Assembly (NCBI RefSeq): GCF_019459225.1
Contig: NZ_JAIAZY010000006.1
Location: 86,164-150,163, forward strand
Origin: Bacillus sp. IITD106
Lineage (GTDB): Bacteria; Bacillota; Bacilli; Bacillales; Bacillaceae_C
Length of the DNA: 64,000 nt
Direction: 5' to 3'
Under the pieces are notes generated by a model. That model made no database searches. It saw nothing but the letters and a program-made list of their open reading frames with translations, and was not told the DNA's origin. This document shows positions 37,984 through 46,930 of this stretch, in pieces; positions within the stretch are counted from its first letter, which is position 1, and each line of letters begins with the position of its first letter. The position numbers and the translations under genes were made by a program.

Positions 37984-39369
37984 TTAATAAGGTTTCGGAC
38001 TTAAAAGCGCCCTTGCTTTGTTAATTGTCTCCATATATTCATTTTTAGGGATAGAGTCTGCCACAATCCCTGCGCCAGCTTGCAAATAGGCATGTTGATC
38101 TTTAATGACGAGTGAACGGATTGCAATCGCAAAGTCGACATCGCCATTCGCATTAATATAGCCAATGGCTCCTGCATAGACGCCTCGCTTCACTTCCTCA
38201 AGGTCATTGATAATTTGCATTGCACGAGGTTTTGGAGCTCCAGAAACGGTACCTGCTGGAAGAGAGGAAATGAGCGCGTCAATACCTGTTTTCCCTTCTG
38301 CAAGCGTCCCTTCCAATTCAGAAACGATGTGCATGACATGACGATAACGCTCTATTTTCATATGCCGTTTAATATTTATCGTATCATTTAAACATATGTG
38401 GCTTAGATCCTCACAGCTCAAATCTACAAGCATCCGATGTTCAGATAATTCTTTTTCATCTGCTAAAAGTTCTGCTTCAAGCGCAAGGTCTTCCTCGTGA
38501 GTTTCTCCACGCCTTCTCGTTCCGGCAATTGGATTTGTTGAAACGATTTTTCCACTTGTTTTAATAAAACTTTCTGGAGACGCTCCTAAAACAACATATT
38601 CATTAAAATCAACGTAAAACATATAAGGTGAAGGATTGGAGTTTCTTAACACCCGATAAAAGTGAAAAGGATCTGCCCCAACCTTTCCAATCATTCGTTG
38701 CGACAAGACGACTTGCTCTATTTCGCCATTTTTAATAAATTCCTGTGCAGCCTCTACTTTACGTATGAATTCTTCTTTTTCCAGTTGAGGTGTGAATTCA
38801 ATTTTACAGTCGGTTAATGTTTCATCTTGTTCCTTCCTGGAGATTTGCTTCTCCAATTCATTCATGCGTTTTTCCAGTTCTTCCTCTGTTCGATTTCCAT
38901 GTAGATCAATTGCAAGCACATAGATTGATTGGGCTAAATGGTCATAGACGATCGCATCCTCATATACCATAAAATGAATATCCGGCATATTAATTTCATC
39001 TTTCAGCTCTTCTCCAATATCGATATACTGACGAATCGCATCATACCCTACATACCCGACCGCTCCACCGTAAAAAGGAAAAGGAAGTTCTAAATCAAGT
39101 CTAGGGAGTGAAGCCTGCATGATATCAAGAGGCACCCCTGTTTGTTCCTTGACTCCTGAAGATGAAATGACCGATGCCTTATTCCCCTCCCCGATAATTT
39201 CCATAACAGGATTTACTCCAATAAAAGAATAGCGTCCTTGTTCACTGTGTTTCAGCGAACTTTCCAATAAAAATTTTTTCGTTCCTTCTAGCCGCAAGAA
39301 AATATTAATCGGAGTCAGGACATCCCCATTCAATTTTCTCATTTTAAAATTCGCTTGTTTTGTTTGCAT
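37984..39369 (-). CDS. trpE: Anthranilate synthase component I
   Basis: A 461-residue chorismate-utilising enzyme that makes anthranilate with a glutaminase partner. The LLESS motif (FLLESSLKHSEQGRYSF) forms part of the tryptophan feedback site and separates TrpE from PabB. The catalytic domain shows PIAGTRRRGETHEED, AELLADEKELSEHRMLVDL and LPAGTVSGAPKPRAM. The start is the ATG at 39369 after AAGGGG; the frame is open 44 codons further into the T-box leader but that is not protein sequence. No other trp gene is present: a convergent gene follows at once. The partner subunit must come from elsewhere. Confidence 0.93.
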   Translation of the reverse strand: MQTKQANFKMRKLNGDVLTPINIFLRLEGTKKFLLESSLKHSEQGRYSFIGVNPVMEIIGEGNKASVISSSGVKEQTGVPLDIMQASLPRLDLELPFPFYGGAVGYVGYDAIRQYIDIGEELKDEINMPDIHFMVYEDAIVYDHLAQSIYVLAIDLHGNRTEEELEKRMNELEKQISRKEQDETLTDCKIEFTPQLEKEEFIRKVEAAQEFIKNGEIEQVVLSQRMIGKVGADPFHFYRVLRNSNPSPYMFYVDFNEYVVLGASPESFIKTSGKIVSTNPIAGTRRRGETHEEDLALEAELLADEKELSEHRMLVDLSCEDLSHICLNDTINIKRHMKIERYRHVMHIVSELEGTLAEGKTGIDALISSLPAGTVSGAPKPRAMQIINDLEEVKRGVYAGAIGYINANGDVDFAIAIRSLVIKDQHAYLQAGAGIVADSIPKNEYMETINKARALLSPKPY

Positions 39370-39394
39370 TTTCCAATCCCCTTCCAAATATTTT

Positions 39395-39672
39395 CGAAAT
39401 ACAAAAAGCCCCCAGACAAACACAAAATCGTGTTCATCTGAGGGCGATATAACCGCGGTGCCACCTCGTATTGGAGACTTTTCAAAAAATCCCCATCTCA
39501 TTCAGGCACGGGAGAACTGCTCCGATGCCCTATCCATATAACGGCGGAAAACCGAATTTCCCTACTCTATTTCAGGAAATCACTCACAAGTCCATTCTGT
39601 ATAAGCTTTCGTACCGGATTCACACCAACGCCGGCTCTCTGTGACGAATCACTTACGCATACTACTCTTGAT
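39395..39672 (-). promoter_or_regulatory. T-box riboswitch 1 (tRNA-Trp), proximal to trpE
   Basis: On the minus strand Stem I has AGAGAGCCGG, the specifier loop reads AGAATGGAC with UGG (Trp) at 39592-39594, the T-box core is GAGGTGGCACCGCGG (39453-39467), and a long terminator GCCCTCAGATGAACAC / GTGTTTGTCTGGGGGC plus TTTTT lies at 39403-39445. Confidence 0.95.
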
Positions 39673-39694
39673 CAACGTTTTTGGATTATTTTTT

Positions 39695-39985
39695 TACTAA
39701 AACACAAAAAGGCCCCTCATCCAAAGGACGAAGGACCGTGGTGCCACCTTTATTCAGCCAAAAATCAGCTCTCTTCCGCACAAATGCTTATTACGCAGCT
39801 ATGCGTGCTCCCTTGTATCGACGGGATTTTCGCCAAAGCCTACACCTACAAGTATTCAAGGTTCGGTTTGGAAGCTCGGAAGCCCATTCACCTGCATGAA
39901 TCACACCGATTTGCACCAACCACCGGCTCTCTACAGCGTCATCCAAGTTACTATTCTTCTTCATTGCCTAAAAATGTTTAATTGA
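39695..39985 (-). promoter_or_regulatory. T-box riboswitch 2 (tRNA-Trp), distal to trpE
   Basis: On the minus strand Stem I has GTAGAGAGCCGG, the specifier loop reads GTGAATGGGC with UGG (Trp) at 39884-39886, the T-box core is AAGGTGGCACCACGG (about 39735-39750), and a terminator GGTCCTTCGTCC / GGATGAGGGGCC plus TTTTT lies at about 39705-39737. It is in series with leader 1 in the same transcript. Confidence 0.95.
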
Positions 39986-39994
39986 TTGATTATG

Positions 39995-40023
39995 ATGATA
40001 GTAAAAATTTTCTGTCATGTCAA
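39995..40023 (-). promoter_or_regulatory. Sigma-A promoter of the trpE double leader
   Basis: On the minus strand TTGACA (40018-40023), a 17-bp spacer and TATCAT (39995-40000). It starts 3 bases past the natB stop codon. Confidence 0.75.
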
Positions 40024-40026
40024 TCA

Positions 40027-41190
40027 TTATTTTCCTAACATTAAACGATGATTTCTAAAAAGCTTCGCTGCTATAGGGAATAAGATGATAATCAACACAG
40101 CGTAGCTTCCTGCTGCTAGCCCAAATGCACCGACCGTCAACTGCCCGCTGAACCCATCGCGGACGAATAAGAATAAATTCATGATCGGAGCAGCATACAA
40201 CGGAAGGCTTAAAGCTTCACCAGCAAAGAACATGAACAGCATCGGAAGTGTAATCATCCCTATCACAGGTGTCATGTAATAACCTGCTTCTTTAACCGAA
40301 TTCGCCATCATACTTAAGATCATTTCAATTTCTGCAAAGAAAATCGCAAATAAGACTATTAAGACAATACTCATAAGGACAAATGGAACAGGATTCACAA
40401 TAACAGCCAGTCCTTTTTTGAGTTCAGTTGTAAAATTAACAAATATGCTTAGTAAAGCGATACATAGGACGCCAGTAAATATTCCGAGCAATGAAATGGT
40501 CATCCATTTCGCTAATAAAATTTTTATTGGCTTTACAGGTGTAATAAGCAATGCTTCAATCGTTTTCTTTTCCTTTTCACCGGCAAACAGCTCGGTTGCG
40601 GATGGATAAGATCCATTGGCAATCGCCATTGGGATAAGAAGTGGAATTAAGATTGCTAGCATAAAAGATGCAATAGCGTTTTCTTCATCTTTTGTTGTTT
40701 TTGTTTCAATTTGAAAGACTTCTAGAACGCTGCTGTCAATATTTTGACCTGCCAGCCTTAATTGGACCGCTTCCTGCTGCCATTGATTTAATCCAGCCAT
40801 TACAATATTTGAGGCAGTAGATGAATCTTGACTACCTGGATCAAAAATTATATTTACTGGAATCGATTCTTGACGTTCTAGTCTTTCTTTCCAATCCGTA
40901 CCAAGCTTAATTCCAATCTGAGCCTGTTTATCTTCCACCGCCTTCTGCACATCTTGAAATTTCTCCAATGTCATTGTAGGCATATACTTTTCAAACTGTG
41001 TAATCAGTTCAGAATCTACCGCTTCATCCACCGCCAAGATAAAATCCTCTTCGTCACTGGACGTTAAAATTTTGTCATAGAAAAATGTAAGTCCTGCCAT
41101 CATTAATAAAGGGAAAATAATCAGCAACGTAATGCTGCGCTTATCACGCAACACATCTTTCATTTCTTTAAGAAAAATAGTTTTAAACAT
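40027..41190 (-). CDS. natB: ABC-2 type permease, NatB-like sodium exporter subunit
   Basis: A 387-residue permease starting at the ATG at 41190 ([19 protein letters not shown]), with GAGGTG upstream; a GTG at 41199 is less suitable. It overlaps natA by 8 bases. The layout is one N-terminal helix (about 20-38), a large extracytoplasmic loop (to about 185) and then five or six helices. In B. subtilis NatAB exports Na+. The assignment rests on the layout and on the linked natR/natK pair. Confidence 0.87.
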   Translation of the reverse strand: MFKTIFLKEMKDVLRDKRSITLLIIFPLLMMAGLTFFYDKILTSSDEEDFILAVDEAVDSELITQFEKYMPTMTLEKFQDVQKAVEDKQAQIGIKLGTDWKERLERQESIPVNIIFDPGSQDSSTASNIVMAGLNQWQQEAVQLRLAGQNIDSSVLEVFQIETKTTKDEENAIASFMLAILIPLLIPMAIANGSYPSATELFAGEKEKKTIEALLITPVKPIKILLAKWMTISLLGIFTGVLCIALLSIFVNFTTELKKGLAVIVNPVPFVLMSIVLIVLFAIFFAEIEMILSMMANSVKEAGYYMTPVIGMITLPMLFMFFAGEALSLPLYAAPIMNLFLFVRDGFSGQLTVGAFGLAAGSYAVLIIILFPIAAKLFRNHRLMLGK

Positions 41191-41929
41191 ATAAATCACC
41201 TCTTACTACTTTGGATGTAAATAAATAATTTAAGTCCCGACTGCCTTCCTGAGCATATAAATCCTCAAGACTTCCTTCATATACGATTTGTCCTTTATGC
41301 ATCATGATGGCGTCCTCGCACAGCTGAGCAATTTCGTCCATAATATGAGTTGAGAACACAATCGTTTTCCCTTCGCTTTTGTATTGATAAATGAATTCAC
41401 GAAAAATATTGGAGGATGTAATATCAAGGCCTGTTGTCGGTTCATCGAAAAGAACGATATCGGGATCATGGATCAGTGTCCGGGCAATCGCAACCTTTTG
41501 CCTCATTCCTTTTGAAAATCCTTCTACTTTCCGGTCCAAATATTTACGCATACCAAATCGTTTCGCCAACATCTCAATTTGGTTTTTTATATCATGAGGG
41601 GACATCCCGTATAGAGTTCCGAAATACTCTAAGTTTTCACGGGCCGTCAATCTGTTGTACAGACCCGTTTCTGAGCCAAACAATACTCCGAGCCTAGATC
41701 TAATCTTCTCTTTGTTTTCAAAAATATTTTCTCCTTCTAACGTAATGCTTCCTTCGTCAGGCTCTATGAGCGTACAAAGCATACGGAGCAATGTTGTTTT
41801 TCCTGCTCCATTCTCACCAATCAGCCCAACAACATGCCCTTTTTTAATTTGTAGCGATAGATAATCAATTGCTTTCACTACTTGTTTTTTATCTTTAAAT
41901 TGTTTCGTTACTTGATCAACGACGATCAT
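41183..41929 (-). CDS. natA: ABC transporter ATPase, NatA-like
   Basis: A 248-residue ATPase with Walker [11 protein letters not shown] (about 38-47), signature [14 protein letters not shown], Walker [13 protein letters not shown] and switch His in STHIMDE. It energises NatB. Its promoter region carries the direct repeats described at 41998-42032. Confidence 0.9.
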   Translation of the reverse strand: MIVVDQVTKQFKDKKQVVKAIDYLSLQIKKGHVVGLIGENGAGKTTLLRMLCTLIEPDEGSITLEGENIFENKEKIRSRLGVLFGSETGLYNRLTARENLEYFGTLYGMSPHDIKNQIEMLAKRFGMRKYLDRKVEGFSKGMRQKVAIARTLIHDPDIVLFDEPTTGLDITSSNIFREFIYQYKSEGKTIVFSTHIMDEIAQLCEDAIMMHKGQIVYEGSLEDLYAQEGSRDLNYLFTSKVVRGDLYV

Positions 41930-41997
41930 GCCGTTCCTCTCCTTCGTTTCAATGTCTAACTGTATTGTAAGGCAGAAAATTTTTTCGGTCTGCCATT

Positions 41998-42032
41998 ATG
42001 TCGCAAAGAGTGCTTTACATGTCGCGAAAGAG
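41998..42032. promoter_or_regulatory. Direct repeat, 21-bp spacing, between natA and natR
   Basis: ATGTCGCAAAGAG (41998-42010) and ATGTCGCGAAAGAG (42019-42032) are nearly identical and start 21 bp apart, two helical turns. LytTR-domain regulators bind such paired direct repeats. On the minus strand the natA -10 box TACAAT is at 41964-41969, and its poor -35 position (about 41987-41992) abuts the repeats, as expected for an activator-dependent promoter. Confidence 0.65.
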
Positions 42033-42107
42033 GTTGAAATCTTTATAAACCGTTTTTGAAAAAATGTTTTATAATGGGAGTTAGTATGTTTTAAAGGGGT
42101 TTTTGCC

Positions 42108-42806
42108 ATGAAAGTGGGCATTGTGGATGACAGAACAATAGACTTAGATAAATTAAAATATATTTTACAAGAAGAAGAGGATGTCGAGCTCATGTTTGCT
42201 ACGACAAATCCTGAAGAAGCTTACGAGGAAATTCAAAAAAACAAGATTGATTTATTAATAGCAGATATTGAAATGCCGGGGATTTCGGGTTACGAGTTAG
42301 CTGATTTTATTCAAACACACGGGCTTTTGATTGCCGTTATCTTTGTTACGGCTAAAAGTGGGTACGCCGTGCATGCCTTTGAATTAAATGTTCACGATTA
42401 TATTTTAAAACCTTATAAGAAAGAAAGGCTTTTGCAAGCTTTAGCAAAATATCGAGATAAGCAGCATGCGGGGAATCTGACGGGGCGCTTAATTCTCAAA
42501 CAAAAAGGTCATATCGAAATGATCCCTAAAAAAGATATCATTTTTGCAGAACGAACAGGGCGTTCCACAACGATTTATACAATGAATTCATCTTATGAAA
42601 CGTATATGACAATGAATGAGCTGGAAGGAAGTTTGCGTGAAAATAACTTCATTCGTTCGCACCGATCCTTTATTATTAATCTTCATTTCGTAAAAAGTTT
42701 TACAGTTTATACAAAAAAATCTTACAGCGTGACATTTGAAGGTACAAAGCAAATTGCCATGCTGACAAAAGAAAAAATGGACTATTTGCAAAAGTATTAT
42801 TTTTGA
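42108..42806 (+). CDS. natR: LytTR-family response regulator, NatR-like
   Basis: A 232-residue regulator with a receiver domain (about 1-118; phosphoacceptor Asp53 in LIADIEMPGISG, conserved Lys in ILKPYKKERL) and a C-terminal LytTR DNA-binding domain (about 135-232; FIRSHRSFIINLHFV is characteristic). It is divergent from natAB and 10 bases from its kinase gene. It probably activates natAB through the direct repeats in the intergenic region. Confidence 0.9.
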   Translation: MKVGIVDDRTIDLDKLKYILQEEEDVELMFATTNPEEAYEEIQKNKIDLLIADIEMPGISGYELADFIQTHGLLIAVIFVTAKSGYAVHAFELNVHDYILKPYKKERLLQALAKYRDKQHAGNLTGRLILKQKGHIEMIPKKDIIFAERTGRSTTIYTMNSSYETYMTMNELEGSLRENNFIRSHRSFIINLHFVKSFTVYTKKSYSVTFEGTKQIAMLTKEKMDYLQKYYF

Positions 42807-42815
42807 GGTGGAAAC

Positions 42816-43745
42816 ATGCAGTCGCTTCTCTATTTTATCCCATGGGTGCTTGCCATCGTATGGGCATTTTCAATCTATAGTTTTTATATCGTTATCTTAT
42901 TGGCGGCCGCTTCATTAGCCCAATTCTATTTTTACAAAAAAGAAGATTTTCCCTCTTTATGGAAAACAGTCACCTTCATCATGCAGCTATTTTGGTTGCT
43001 GGCTGCTTATATGACGAATACATCCTATATAACGCTGGGGATGCTTCTTCCGTTCGCGGCTCTCTTTTTTATGCGTACACCTTTAATTAAAGAACAGGTA
43101 AAACATACGCAGCTTTCGGAGAATTATGAACAGCAACTAGCATTATTATACGAATTGAGAAAACAGCGACATGATTTGCATAAACATACCTCCGCACTTT
43201 TACATACGAGCTCATCTTCAAAAGAAAATACGTCTGAACTACATTCACGCTATACGCAAATCGATGGAATTTTACGTGGGGAGACAAATATTGTAGCCGG
43301 GGCACTTTATGCATATAACGAACAAGCCCGCGAAAAAGGTGTAATCTTAGAATATCATTTTCAACATGCTATTTCTGGTTTGCCCTTATCTGAGTATGAA
43401 CTTATATCTCTAATCGGAAATATATTGGAGAATAGCATTGATGCCTCCTATGAATATAGTGATGCAACAGGTGAACAGGGGACAATCCACTTTTTATGCC
43501 GAAAGCAGAGCGGGATATGGATTATGCTTTGTAAAAATAACACTTTGCCGCTTAAAGACAATATCATTGAACGAATGTTTACAAACCGGTCCATTTCAAC
43601 AAAATCAGGGAACCATGAAGGATTTGGTACGCAAGAAATCATGCGTATTGTAAAAAGTCATAATGGAACGCTTGATTTTTCTGTTATTGGACATGAGTTT
43701 ACGTTAAAAATAAAAATACCTGATGTTCGAAATCTTCAAGTTTGA
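42816..43745 (+). CDS. natK: GHKL sensor histidine kinase, NatK-like
   Basis: A 309-residue kinase. Three or four helices fill residues 5-88, followed by a short coiled segment and the H box LRKQRHDLHKH with His119 as likely phosphoacceptor. The ATPase domain has an N box (LIGNILENSIDAS) and a GFGTQEI G box, the GHKL type that partners LytTR regulators. Located directly after natR. Confidence 0.88.
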   Translation: MQSLLYFIPWVLAIVWAFSIYSFYIVILLAAASLAQFYFYKKEDFPSLWKTVTFIMQLFWLLAAYMTNTSYITLGMLLPFAALFFMRTPLIKEQVKHTQLSENYEQQLALLYELRKQRHDLHKHTSALLHTSSSSKENTSELHSRYTQIDGILRGETNIVAGALYAYNEQAREKGVILEYHFQHAISGLPLSEYELISLIGNILENSIDASYEYSDATGEQGTIHFLCRKQSGIWIMLCKNNTLPLKDNIIERMFTNRSISTKSGNHEGFGTQEIMRIVKSHNGTLDFSVIGHEFTLKIKIPDVRNLQV

Positions 43746-43953
43746 GAGAATCGTAGAATTTATCATTTTCATTAAACCCAAAGTGCAAATAATCCTTCGC
43801 TGATTTGTAAATAGTACATTTAACAAAGTCAAAGCTATGCTCATGCTGCCTTTTCTTAAAAATTTTGTTCCTTTTTTAAATAAGTATTTTTAAAGAAAAC
43901 TTATAAAATGATACAATTAGATACACTCTGGCAAAATCTTTGGAGTTGATAAA

Positions 43954-44712
43954 TTGAACAACAATAATGTAAATGAACAAAAACTAATCGATGCGTGTCT
44001 TCTTGCAGGTAAAATATTGATGAAAAGTGGAGCTGAAACATATCGTGTGGAAGATACGATGATGAGAATGGCTGCGGCATACGGATTCAACGAAAGTCAA
44101 AGCTTTGTGACACCGACTGGAATTATATTTTCTTTGGAAGGTTCAGATCCATCGCAGTTTGTACGAATTAGCGAACGAGGTACTGATTTGGAGAAAATTG
44201 CAAAAGTCAATCATATTTCAAGAAGCATCGCAGAAGGAAAATTGAATGCAAACGAAGCCTTCCTAGCCCTTAAAGATCTGGAAAAGGCGAATCTCACTTT
44301 CCCTATCTGGCTTCAAATCATAGCAGCCGCCATTGCGAGCGGTAGCTTTTTAATTATGTTTAAAGGAACTTGGGCAGATTATGTACCTGCTATATTTGTA
44401 GGCGGAATAGGGTTTTCAACCTTTTTAGTCATACACTTTCATGCCAAGGTAAAGTTTTTTTCCGAATTTTCGGCTTCATTTATTATTGGATTACTAGGGA
44501 TGGTTGCGGTACATTACGGTTTGGGAAAACAGCTTGACCTGATTGTCATTGCATCCGTGATGCCTTTAGTGCCCGGTTTACTTATAACAAATGCTATACG
44601 CGATCTTATGGCGGGCCACTTCGTATCCGGGTTATCAAAAGGAGCGGAGGCTTTTTTAACGGCACTGGCGATTGGTGCGGGTGTTGCCGTTGTTTATTCG
44701 TTATGGCTTTGA
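43954..44712 (+). CDS. Threonine/serine exporter, ThrE N-terminal (DUF1212/YjjP) subunit
   Basis: A 252-residue protein. The first 115 residues are soluble and contain the family pattern LMKSGAETYRVEDTM and FVTPTGI; five helices follow. It is the larger half of a split ThrE exporter. The start is a TTG (43954-43956) 8 bases after TTGGAG. The smaller half follows 24 bases on. Confidence 0.88.
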   Translation: MNNNNVNEQKLIDACLLAGKILMKSGAETYRVEDTMMRMAAAYGFNESQSFVTPTGIIFSLEGSDPSQFVRISERGTDLEKIAKVNHISRSIAEGKLNANEAFLALKDLEKANLTFPIWLQIIAAAIASGSFLIMFKGTWADYVPAIFVGGIGFSTFLVIHFHAKVKFFSEFSASFIIGLLGMVAVHYGLGKQLDLIVIASVMPLVPGLLITNAIRDLMAGHFVSGLSKGAEAFLTALAIGAGVAVVYSLWL

Positions 44713-44736
44713 CTATTTATTAAAGGGTGTCCATTC

Positions 44737-45204
44737 ATGATTTATTACTTTTCACATTTAATTTTAAGCATGATCTCAGCCATCGGCTTCGGAATTATTT
44801 TTAATGCTCCACGGAAAGCATTGCTTCATTGTGGAGTTGCTGGAATGGCGGGATGGTTTGTGTATATCGTGATGATTGATTCAGGAATAGACGTTGTTCA
44901 AGCTGCATTTAGCGGTGCTTTCATCGTGGCCATTATAGGCCATATTATGGCCAAGCGCTTTAAAACGCCAATCATTGTTTTTATCGTAGCTGGCATTATA
45001 CCGCTCGTACCAGGTGGCACAGCTTACGACGCAATGCGCCATGTAGTCAGCAATGATTATTCAAACGCCATACCACTCGCTATGAAAGCCTTCATCATCG
45101 CAAGCGCAATCGCTATGGGGCTCGTTTTTGCTGAAGTACTCGTGCAGTTTATTATGAAAATAATAAAAGGATTACAGACTCGAAGAAAAAATCCGATCCA
45201 TTAA
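44737..45204 (+). CDS. Threonine/serine exporter, ThrE C-terminal (DUF3815/YjjB) subunit
   Basis: A 155-residue protein of about five helices with the conserved IPLVPGGTAYDAM segment. It is the second half of the split ThrE-type exporter and is expected to work with the preceding gene product. A terminator overlaps its end. Confidence 0.88.
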   Translation: MIYYFSHLILSMISAIGFGIIFNAPRKALLHCGVAGMAGWFVYIVMIDSGIDVVQAAFSGAFIVAIIGHIMAKRFKTPIIVFIVAGIIPLVPGGTAYDAMRHVVSNDYSNAIPLAMKAFIIASAIAMGLVFAEVLVQFIMKIIKGLQTRRKNPIH

Positions 45205-45219
45205 GAGATCGGATTTTTA
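45186..45219. terminator. Bidirectional terminator
   Basis: AAAAAATCCGATC / GATCGGATTTTT between the convergent exporter and DsbA-like genes; it overlaps the last codons of the former. Confidence 0.85.
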
Positions 45220-45942
45220 TTTATCTGTTGGAATCGCACAGTTTCCATCTTCACAGCTTGCTCCGTCGGCATCTCCCGATAAATCTTGAAGAATTGGAGT
45301 GCTATTTTCTTCTTGCCAAACTTTTTCAAGCGCACCTAAAAACGTTTCAGGAGGTTGGGCACCAGAGATGGCATATTTTTGATTAAAGACGAAAAATGGA
45401 ACGCCCCGCACACCGATTTGCTGAGCTGTTCTTTCGTCATAACGGACATCATCTGCAAATGCATTGTCATCATTTAATACTGACATTGTCTTTTCTCGCT
45501 CAAGGCCAACTGTTTCTGCAAGATCTGCCAAAGTATCTTTGTCACTCAGTTTCTTGGAATCTGTAAAATACGCTTTTAGCAATACTTCTGTTAATGCTGC
45601 ATCCTTGCCTTCGGTTTTGGCATAATGGGCTAAACGGTGAGCGTCAAATGTATTAGTCGGAATCATCTTTTCAAAATTAAAGGTGAGTCCAACGCTTCTA
45701 GCCTGCTCTCCGACACCTTCATTCATTCGTTTAGCTTCTTCTACGCTTACCCCATATTTCGCAGCAAGTGCTTCGTGGATATTTTTATTTTGCTCTTTAG
45801 GGGTATTCGGATCGAGTTCAAAACTGTGAAACACAACTTCCACCTTATCGCGATGCGGAAACTTCGATAACGCCTCCTCTAGCCTGCGTTTGCCAATATA
45901 ACAAAACGGACAAACAAAATCGGACCATACTTCTATTTTCAT
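45217..45942 (-). CDS. DsbA-family oxidoreductase, FrnE-like
   Basis: A 241-residue thioredoxin-fold protein with the active site CPFC (DFVCPFCYIG, residues 11-14) close to the N-terminus and a helical insertion. A cis-proline loop is visible in IGVRGVPFFVFN. There is no signal peptide, so it is cytoplasmic, as for FrnE-like proteins. The C-terminus has a further Cys pair (CEDGNC), often seen in this group. Probable role: thiol-disulfide exchange or isomerisation. Confidence 0.88.
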   Translation of the reverse strand: MKIEVWSDFVCPFCYIGKRRLEEALSKFPHRDKVEVVFHSFELDPNTPKEQNKNIHEALAAKYGVSVEEAKRMNEGVGEQARSVGLTFNFEKMIPTNTFDAHRLAHYAKTEGKDAALTEVLLKAYFTDSKKLSDKDTLADLAETVGLEREKTMSVLNDDNAFADDVRYDERTAQQIGVRGVPFFVFNQKYAISGAQPPETFLGALEKVWQEENSTPILQDLSGDADGASCEDGNCAIPTDK

Positions 45943-45959
45943 AAGTTAGCACCTCGATT

Positions 45960-46784
45960 TTATAATTTTGTTGTCTTGTAGCTTCCTAACACCCTAACCT
46001 CATGTCCATATGCTTCAAGAATCGTTACAGCCTTTTTCAAATTAGCATCGTGGACGCCTAAAGCCGCTTCTATGAAAAAGCGGTATGTACCTAACTTTTT
46101 CTTAGTTGGACGGGATTCAATCCACGAAAGATTTATATTTAATGAAGAAAATACATTCAAAATAATAGCCAGCAAGCCTGGTCGATCTTCTGTGGGTGTA
46201 ATCAAAAGCATCGATTTATCCGTTTCATGAATGTTTCCATTAGGTGTTTTTGATAAAACAAGGAACCTAGTTGAGTTGCAATCATTATCATGAATATCCC
46301 TTTTAGCAATATCCAATCCAAATATGTCTGCAGCGAATTCAGAGGCAACGGCTCCCGCATCTAATCTTCCTGACTGACAAAGTGCTTCTGCCGCCCCTGA
46401 AGTACTGCCAAAGTGCTTCGTTTCAGCTCGTATTTCCTTTGTAAAAATCCTGCATTGGGCAAGCGCAGGCGGAATCGACCATATTTCTTTAATATCCTCT
46501 AATCTAGCCCCTTTTACCGTTAACAAATGAAGCCTAACAGGCAATACAGCTTCCCCTTCTATCCATACATTATGATTGATCAAAGCATCAGTCGTCATTG
46601 TGATGGTCCCCTCAATCGCATTTTCAATCGGAACAATCCCCTTATCGACTTCCCCTTCGTCAACTGCTTCAAGCACATCAAAAATAGTACTGTACATTTT
46701 CGTCTCACTTGCGGAATTTGAAAAATAACGCAATGCCGCTTCTTCTGAAAAAGTCCCTTTTGGTCCTAAATAAGCTACTTTCAA
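45960..46784 (-). CDS. pheA: Prephenate dehydratase
   Basis: A 274-residue enzyme of phenylalanine synthesis. The catalytic domain starts VAYLGPKGTFSEEAAL and includes the NCNSTRFLVL-type DNDCNSTRFLVLSK block with the catalytic Thr. An ACT domain (about 190-270; DRPGLLAIILNVFSSLNINLSWIESRP) binds Phe for feedback. The TTG at 46784 has AAGGGG 10 bases upstream, whereas the ATG at 46793 lies only one base from it, so I place the start at 46784. Confidence 0.94.
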   Translation of the reverse strand: MKVAYLGPKGTFSEEAALRYFSNSASETKMYSTIFDVLEAVDEGEVDKGIVPIENAIEGTITMTTDALINHNVWIEGEAVLPVRLHLLTVKGARLEDIKEIWSIPPALAQCRIFTKEIRAETKHFGSTSGAAEALCQSGRLDAGAVASEFAADIFGLDIAKRDIHDNDCNSTRFLVLSKTPNGNIHETDKSMLLITPTEDRPGLLAIILNVFSSLNINLSWIESRPTKKKLGTYRFFIEAALGVHDANLKKAVTILEAYGHEVRVLGSYKTTKL

Positions 46785-46851
46785 AATAAACATACCCCTT
46801 CTGCATCTGGTTGAATTCTAAAAATTATAATGCAGTTTGTCTATAAAAGTA

Positions 46852-46873
46852 AAGGACAGCATCTCGCTGTCCT
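46852..46873 (-). terminator. Terminator after ppaC
   Basis: Perfect stem AAGGACAGC / GCTGTCCTT with a 4- or 5-base loop, followed on the minus strand by TACTTTTAT. Confidence 0.7.
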
Positions 46874-46930
46874 TAATCGTTAAGCCGCCATCGACTTCCC
46901 CGTAGTTATTCATCGATTGGCAAGTCGTTC

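Noticed and set aside
37984..39369. PabB or isochorismate synthase instead of TrpE
   Set aside because: The LLESS tryptophan-binding motif and the two Trp T-boxes point to TrpE.
39370..39501. N-terminal extension of trpE by 44 codons
   Set aside because: The region is the terminator and T-box core of leader 1; the ribosome binding site and family homology begin at the ATG at 39369.
43746..43953. Possible gene or RNA between natK and the ThrE-type gene
   Set aside because: No open frame with a start signal, no clear hairpin and no riboswitch motif could be found.
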